Of a stretch of 64,000 nucleotides of DNA, positions 61,276 through 64,000 are shown one piece after another; the first letter of the stretch is position 1; every line of letters begins with the position of its first letter. Source of the DNA: Chitinophagales bacterium (GTDB lineage Bacteria; Bacteroidota; Bacteroidia; Chitinophagales; UBA2359); the NCBI GenBank assembly GCA_020636475.1, contig JACJXU010000004.1, positions 124,001 through 188,000 on the forward strand, read 5' to 3'. The notes under the pieces are model-generated. The model made no database searches, had not been told where the DNA came from, and worked only from the letters and a program-made list of their open reading frames with translations. A program made the translations under genes and the position numbers.

Positions 61276-64000
61276 TTATTCTTTTATAAATTTTCGGGTG
61301 AAAATATTTTGTGCAGTTTTAATTTGTAACAGATATACGCCTGTCGGCAAATCGCTGATGGATATTGAGAAAGAATTATTGCCAATTTGCGCGCTTGTAG
61401 TCTGGGTGGACTGTTGTCGTCCGCTTACATCAAAGACCGAAATAGTTACTTGCTGGGCATTGGCACTGGTAAAATAACTTATAATGTTTTCGCGGGCAGG
61501 AACAGGTACTATTTGTAGCAGTTGGTCGGATATATTTGTATTGTGTATCATCACTACTTGTGTTGATTGTATTTTGCCATTCGCATCATACTCATCTACC
61601 CGATAATAATTTTTTCCTGCAACAAAATTTTTGTCCGCGTAGGCATACTGTTGTAAACTTTGGGAATTGCCTTTTGCTTTTTGGCGATTTATCTCGCTAA
61701 AGTTTATGCCGTCGTAGGCACGCATCAAAGCAAAATAATCGCTGTTGGTTTCGGAAGCCGTAGTCCACGTTAAAATATTTCCTTCGGGCGTTTTTTCTCC
61801 TTTAAACGATAAAAACTCAACCGCCGTAGGTCCTTCGCAACTAACGCCCGCAACAGTTATTTTTTCGGTGCAAGTAGCATCAACAATACTGCTAATTGTA
61901 TAGTGAATATCTGTTCCCACAGCATAAGGTCCGTCAATGAGGAAGTTGCCCGACAAACCATTGTAGCCATTGTCCGAACTGATGGCAAATTCTGTTTCGT
62001 TATCCTTGTTAAGGGTAAAAGTAACTGTAAATTGCTGCGCATCTACATTACAAGAAACTTCATAACTTACCGTCAAATTGCAATTAGGCGGCGGAATATC
62101 GTTTACAATTACTTGTGTAAAATCCTCATCGCCAACAGTTTGTATAGCACTTGGCGAATTTGCTTCTACCGAAGCCATATTTACAAAACTTTGCGTTACG
62201 TTCTCAAGCGCACACTCGTAAGCATACGACTCACCTACTGCCAGCGTAGCAATGCTTTGGTTGCAGTTGGGGCTTAGTGGGTCGCTAACTTCAATGTTTT
62301 CCAAAGGTGTTTCGCCTGTATTCGTTACGGTAATGCTAAAGTTGGCAGTTTCACCATTATCAATAAACTGTATATCGCTTCCCGAAACGGCTGTTTTGTT
62401 AATGGAAATAGCCGCTTGTAAGACTTCTACCCAAGTATCGTCAGAAGCAGTAAGCGTTTTGTTTGTACCATAAGTAGCACTTACGGTAGCTATGTTGGCA
62501 AAATCGTTGGTTACATTTGTTTGTGCGCAAGTGTAACTAACTGTTTCGCCTGCGGCTAAGTTTCCAACAAATTGCGCGCAGCCTTCGCATTGAGGGTCGG
62601 TTACATTTACATTTTGCAAATCAACGTCACCATTGTTGGTAATAGTTATCATAAAATTAGCTGTACCGCCATAATCAATAGTTTGTGTGTCGGTGCCATC
62701 GGCAGCTGTTTTGCTGATAGCAATAGCCGGATGAACTACCGTAACGGCAGTTTCATCGTTATCATTTACGGCATTCCCTCCCGAAGCAGGTTCGGCGGAA
62801 ACATACGCGGTATTAATAAAATTGGCATTTACGGCATTTTTATTACAAGTGTAACTGTAGGTTTGCCCTACTGCCAAACTTGCTAAGGTAAAATCGCAAC
62901 TGCTACAACTTGGGTCGGATACTACAATATTGGACAAATTCATATTGCCGGAATTGGTGAGTGTAATCAAAAATTGTGCAGTTCCGCCGGCTAATACGTT
63001 TTGGTTGTCGCTGCCGTCTGTGGCTGTTTTTTCTATATTAATGCTTGGCTGAAGTACCGTAACTTCTGTTGCGTCCATATCCATTACGGCATCACCGCCG
63101 CCAAACGGCATTGCCGTAGCCAAAGCAATATTGGTGTAAGATGCTTCTACATTTTCCTGTGTACAAATATAGCTTACCGTTTGCCCTACTGCCAGCGAAC
63201 TGAAGGCAGCGTAGCAATCAATGGATAATGTATCTTGCACATAAATATTAAACAAACTTACATTGCCAGTATTGGTTACTTCTATTTTGAAATGTGCTGT
63301 TCCTCCGGGAGCTATGTTTTGGTTTTCGCTTCCATCTAAAGCCGTTTTTTCCACTTGAATAGCCGGAGATGTAGCTAAAATTACTTGTGTATCGTCTGTA
63401 TCGTTTACGGCAAGTGTGCTTCCGGGCGCGTAGGCTGTAACAGTTGCTACATTGGTAAATCCGTCCATTACATTGGTGGTTAGACAATTAAAAGAATACG
63501 ATTCGCCAACGGACAAATTTCCTATATTTTGGTCGCAATCGGTATTATCCAGAATATCCGATACATATACGTTATTCAAATCCACATCTCCCGTATTGGT
63601 AACAGTTATTACAAAATAAACTGTGGCTCCGGGAACCGTGTATAAAATATCCGTTCCGTTAAGATTATTTATTTCAATATCTACGGCAGGATTATTTAAT
63701 AAAATTTGGGTATTGTCGCTATCAGAAACGGCAAATCCACCACCTTGAGGCGTGGCTTGTACAGAAGCTACATTGGTAAACGGACTCAATATATTGTTTG
63801 CACTACAAGTGTAAGAAGTGCTTTCTCCAACACCCAGCAAAGCAATGGTCGTGTTATTACAATTTGGTGAGAGAGCATCGCTTACGGTAATATTTTCCAA
63901 GGCAATATCTCCTGTATTTGTAACAGTTATTGCGAATTGTGCAGTAGCTCCGGGCGAAATTGTTTGGCTGTCGCTTTGGTCGGCGGCAGTTTTTTCTATA
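61276..64000 (-). CDS. DUF11-repeat surface protein with type A T9SS sorting domain, 5'-partial
   Basis: The frame runs open to the right edge (upstream codons read EKTAADQSDSQTISPGATAQF), so the start is outside. At least six tandem units of about 105-110 residues, each opening like AISINKTAVSGSD and ending like TVSDPSC or SVEANSP. These are DUF11 (beta-sandwich) domains with paired cysteines. After them comes a domain of about 100 residues (LTVSYEVSCNVDAQQFTV to KITVAGVSC), an EXTRP-type linker (FLSFKGEKTPEGNILTWTTASE) and the C-terminal T9SS type A signal (NIISYFTSANAQQVTISVFD, then LPTGVYLLQI). Exported through the outer membrane, probably an adhesin. Confidence 0.88.
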   Translation of the reverse strand, partial: IEKTAADQSDSQTISPGATAQFAITVTNTGDIALENITVSDALSPNCNNTTIALLGVGESTSYTCSANNILSPFTNVASVQATPQGGGFAVSDSDNTQILLNNPAVDIEINNLNGTDILYTVPGATVYFVITVTNTGDVDLNNVYVSDILDNTDCDQNIGNLSVGESYSFNCLTTNVMDGFTNVATVTAYAPGSTLAVNDTDDTQVILATSPAIQVEKTALDGSENQNIAPGGTAHFKIEVTNTGNVSLFNIYVQDTLSIDCYAAFSSLAVGQTVSYICTQENVEASYTNIALATAMPFGGGDAVMDMDATEVTVLQPSINIEKTATDGSDNQNVLAGGTAQFLITLTNSGNMNLSNIVVSDPSCSSCDFTLASLAVGQTYSYTCNKNAVNANFINTAYVSAEPASGGNAVNDNDETAVTVVHPAIAISKTAADGTDTQTIDYGGTANFMITITNNGDVDLQNVNVTDPQCEGCAQFVGNLAAGETVSYTCAQTNVTNDFANIATVSATYGTNKTLTASDDTWVEVLQAAISINKTAVSGSDIQFIDNGETANFSITVTNTGETPLENIEVSDPLSPNCNQSIATLAVGESYAYECALENVTQSFVNMASVEANSPSAIQTVGDEDFTQVIVNDIPPPNCNLTVSYEVSCNVDAQQFTVTFTLNKDNETEFAISSDNGYNGLSGNFLIDGPYAVGTDIHYTISSIVDATCTEKITVAGVSCEGPTAVEFLSFKGEKTPEGNILTWTTASETNSDYFALMRAYDGINFSEINRQKAKGNSQSLQQYAYADKNFVAGKNYYRVDEYDANGKIQSTQVVMIHNTNISDQLLQIVPVPARENIISYFTSANAQQVTISVFDVSGRQQSTQTTSAQIGNNSFSISISDLPTGVYLLQIKTAQNIFTRKFIKE

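Noticed and set aside
1..64000. CRISPR array, rRNA, IS transposase or integron integrase
   Set aside because: Looked for short spaced repeats, rRNA segments, and DDE or tyrosine recombinase genes; none is present in the window.

Overview
The window is chromosomal DNA of a member of the Bacteroidota. The evidence is a type IX secretion system (T9SS) gene pair, proteins ending in type A and type B T9SS sorting domains, a TonB-dependent receptor, a GSCFA protein, many short-signal lipoproteins, and promoters of the phylum's form (TTTG, then about 19-20 bases, then TAnnTTTG). The large M43/CHU_C and DUF11 surface proteins resemble those of Saprospiria/Chitinophagia-type environmental lineages, but the sequence alone does not fix the order.

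Layout. Bases 1-2138 hold the 3' part of an adenine-specific DNA methyltransferase gene carrying a 641-bp in-frame insertion: a DUF559 nuclease domain between inverted arrays of a 27-bp repeat. Bases 2372-8966 hold a sugar-type MFS transporter, a 370-bp interspersed repeat, and a run of lipoproteins and small envelope proteins, one with a DUF6973-like domain behind a poly-C tract. Bases 9151-15335 are housekeeping: frr, a conserved UPF, scpA, a beta-helix lipoprotein, a glutaryl-CoA-dehydrogenase-type enzyme, folB, tRNA-Cys and a rhomboid protease. A large M43 protease/adhesin fills 15700-20373. From 20382 to 32557 almost everything reads on the minus strand: pheS, a frameshifted KilA-N gene, a GT39/83-type glycosyltransferase, menE, menC, an M20 peptidase, a SPOR protein, anmK and two oversized Opp/Dpp permeases.

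Bases 33051-36458 carry a GNAT acetyltransferase, odhB, a methyltransferase and an FKBP. An R-M island spans 36460-41050: a self-regulated HTH gene, a cytosine methyltransferase, a small zinc protein, an HNH nuclease, dinD and a beheaded second cytosine methyltransferase, bounded on both sides by long hairpin repeats. Then follow the porV/porU2 T9SS pair, a second R-M pair (restriction enzyme plus Dam-type methyltransferase, again with a hairpin tail), a TonB receptor, a second copy of the interspersed repeat, plsC, rmuC, dnaN, DUF4956 plus a VTC-domain protein, rhodanese, GSCFA, a long-chain acyl-CoA synthetase and a DUF11-repeat T9SS cargo protein that runs off the right end.

The housekeeping backbone is ordinary. 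The interesting material is in the accessory parts: the in-frame DUF559 element, the hairpin tails behind all three methyltransferase loci, the MITE-like repeat with terminal inverted repeats, a slippable poly-C tract, and several genes caught while decaying.
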